From positions 1 to 57,656 of the forward strand of contig JAFUZE010000001.1 in NCBI GenBank assembly GCA_017476765.1: DNA of 57,656 nucleotides. The letters run 5' to 3'. Origin of the DNA: Lachnospiraceae bacterium. GTDB lineage: Bacteria > Bacillota > Clostridia > Lachnospirales > Lachnospiraceae. Every line of letters begins with the position of its first letter. The stretch's first letter is position 1. The notes beneath the pieces are model-generated. The model searched no databases and was not told the DNA's origin. It was given only the letters and a program-made list of their open reading frames with translations. Shown piece after piece: positions 56,833 through 57,656 of the stretch. The position numbers were made by a program, and so were the translations under genes.

Positions 56833-57108
56833 AACATTCGATGAAACAAGTCAAGTATTAGGCACGAAAAGCCAATGTTAGGCACGAAATTCAAGTGAAT
56901 GTTTCAGGGCAGTTTGTATCAATGTTTCGGGAATGTTTCAGAGATGTTTCAGCCGCAAAACCGCTCCGTTATTGGGTTTATTACTTATATGAAACATTGA
57001 AACATTTATTCTTATAAATAATGAAAATAGAGAGATTAGAGAAAATAGAGAAATATTATACTCTCTAAATCCTCAGTTTTCGCAAATGTATACGCGCGCG
57101 TGCGCGCG
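56830..57108. repeat. Duplicated 279-bp non-coding element, copy E2
   Basis: This copy has the same order of blocks as E1 (27738-28016): TGAAACATTCG at the start, two TTAGGCACGAAA units, seven TGAAACA/TGTTTCA heptamers, TATGAAACATTGAAACATTT, TATACTCTCTAAATCCTC and ACGCGCGCGTGCGCG at the end. No ORF. It fills the 288-base gene-free gap before the VRR-NUC gene and lies 29,092 bp from E1 (28,423 bp the other way round). Confidence 0.88.
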
Positions 57109-57120
57109 AGGAGGATTTCG

Positions 57121-57405
57121 ATGATTGAAAGTCAGATTGAACGCCGCCTTGTAGATGGGGTAAAAAAACTCGGCGGCTTATGTATGAAATTTGTCAGCCC
57201 CGGAAACCCCGGCGTACCCGACCGCATAATCCTGACGAAAACAGGCAAAGTGATCTTTGTGGAGCTGAAAGCCGATTGGGGCAGATTAGAGAAAATTCAG
57301 AAATACCGCATCGATGAAATGCAGAAAAGGAACGCGGATGTCCGCGTGGTTAAAGGACTCGATGAGGTGAAAGAACTATTGGAGGAATTGGCGAATGATA
57401 TTTGA
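57121..57405 (+). CDS. VRR-NUC domain nuclease (94 aa)
   Basis: ATG 57121 follows GAGGAGG. The small protein is one VRR-NUC fold: CMKFVSPGNPGVPDRIILTK with D34, then KVIFVELKAD with E48 and K50 as the PD-(D/E)XK site, and a DVRVVKGLDEV end. Stand-alone phage VRR-NUC enzymes cut branched DNA such as Holliday junctions. It overlaps the SNF2 helicase by 11 bases; this nuclease-helicase pair is frequent in Firmicutes phages. Confidence 0.9.
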   Translation: MIESQIERRLVDGVKKLGGLCMKFVSPGNPGVPDRIILTKTGKVIFVELKADWGRLEKIQKYRIDEMQKRNADVRVVKGLDEVKELLEELANDI

Positions 57406-57656
57406 ACCTTATCCGTATCAGCAATACTGCATCGACTTCGCTGTCAATAACAGGAAAGTCGGGCTGTTCCTCGATATGGGACTTGGGAAGACAGTCATCA
57501 CACTCACAGCGATAAAGGAACTTCGGTATAACCGTTGGGAGGTAACAAAGCCTTTGGTTATCGCCCCGAAGAAAGTAGCCGAGGCGACTTGGACGGCAGA
57601 AGCCAAATGCTGGGAGCACCTAAAGATGATGAGGGTCGTTCAGGTGCTTGGCACAG
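57395..57656 (+). CDS. SNF2-type helicase (5' part; continues at position 1)
   Basis: The ATG at 57395 has GGAGG about 9 bases upstream. This piece holds the Q-motif-like FEPYPYQQYCIDF and Walker A LFLDMGLGKTVI (DMGLGKT at residues 27-33). The last 141 bases repeat the window start; the joined gene is 1,371 bp (57395-57515 plus 1-1250). Confidence 0.93.
   Translation, partial: MIFEPYPYQQYCIDFAVNNRKVGLFLDMGLGKTVITLTAIKELRYNRWEVTKPLVIAPKKVAEATWTAEAKCWEHLKMMRVVQVLGT
57516..57656. repeat. Terminal overlap, right copy (closes the circle)
   Basis: Identical to bases 1-141. It lies inside the helicase gene, and the reading frame is preserved when the two copies are merged. Confidence 0.93.

Overview
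This window is one complete, circularly closed genome of a temperate phage. Its first and last 141 bases are identical, so the unique circle is 57,515 bp; the helicase gene begins at 57395 and continues through position 1. HK97-type head genes, a tail sheath and tube, a baseplate set, an endolysin and holin, a large serine recombinase and a repressor/Cro pair mark it as a myovirus-like lysogenic phage. Strong AGGAGG-type ribosome binding sites, dense ATGA gene overlaps and families such as DUF5688, DUF1848, DUF2800 and DUF2815 point to a Clostridia (Firmicutes) host, probably a gut anaerobe. This host call is inference.

Layout. (1) 44.6-47.0 kb: lysogeny module on the minus strand (recombinase, a paralogous Cys-rich protein, repressor), divergent from an early plus-strand operon. 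(2) 47.0-57.5 kb and on to 1.75 kb: early/replication genes (cell-wall hydrolase, DUF2800 nuclease, DUF2815 ssDNA-binding protein, family A DNA polymerase, primase-helicase, VRR-NUC nuclease, SNF2 helicase), ending with a sigma-like regulator and a terminator. (3) 1.8-14.3 kb: about 26 mostly small accessory genes under two near-identical promoters, with a roughly 300-base T-poor, stem-loop-rich stretch that looks like a structured RNA, a Zn-ribbon protein, a metallopeptidase and a radical-SAM-like DUF1848 protein. (4) 14.3-25.8 kb: three ParB-domain genes (the last fused to a methyltransferase), terminases, portal-MuF fusion, protease, capsid and connectors. (5) 25.9-36.3 kb: contractile tail and baseplate. 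(6) 36.4-41.7 kb: tail fibres and a complete diversity-generating retroelement (DGR): target gene with a variable repeat, hairpin, avd, template repeat and reverse transcriptase. (7) 41.7-44.6 kb: small fibre-distal proteins, holin candidates and a three-domain endolysin.

How it works together. Three promoters (about 1.87, 10.12 and 46.97 kb) share more than their -35 and -10 boxes, so they are probably one regulon under the repressor/Cro switch. Each of the two accessory operons, and the lysogeny operon, carries one copy of the same uncharacterised Cys-rich family. The DGR rewrites the C-terminus of a tail-tip protein at template adenines. A 279-bp non-coding element occurs twice, almost half a genome apart and in the same orientation, each copy beginning on the stop codon of the upstream gene. 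The DGR is the clearest complete system. The least explained parts are the candidate RNA, the duplicated element and the triplicated Cys-rich family.
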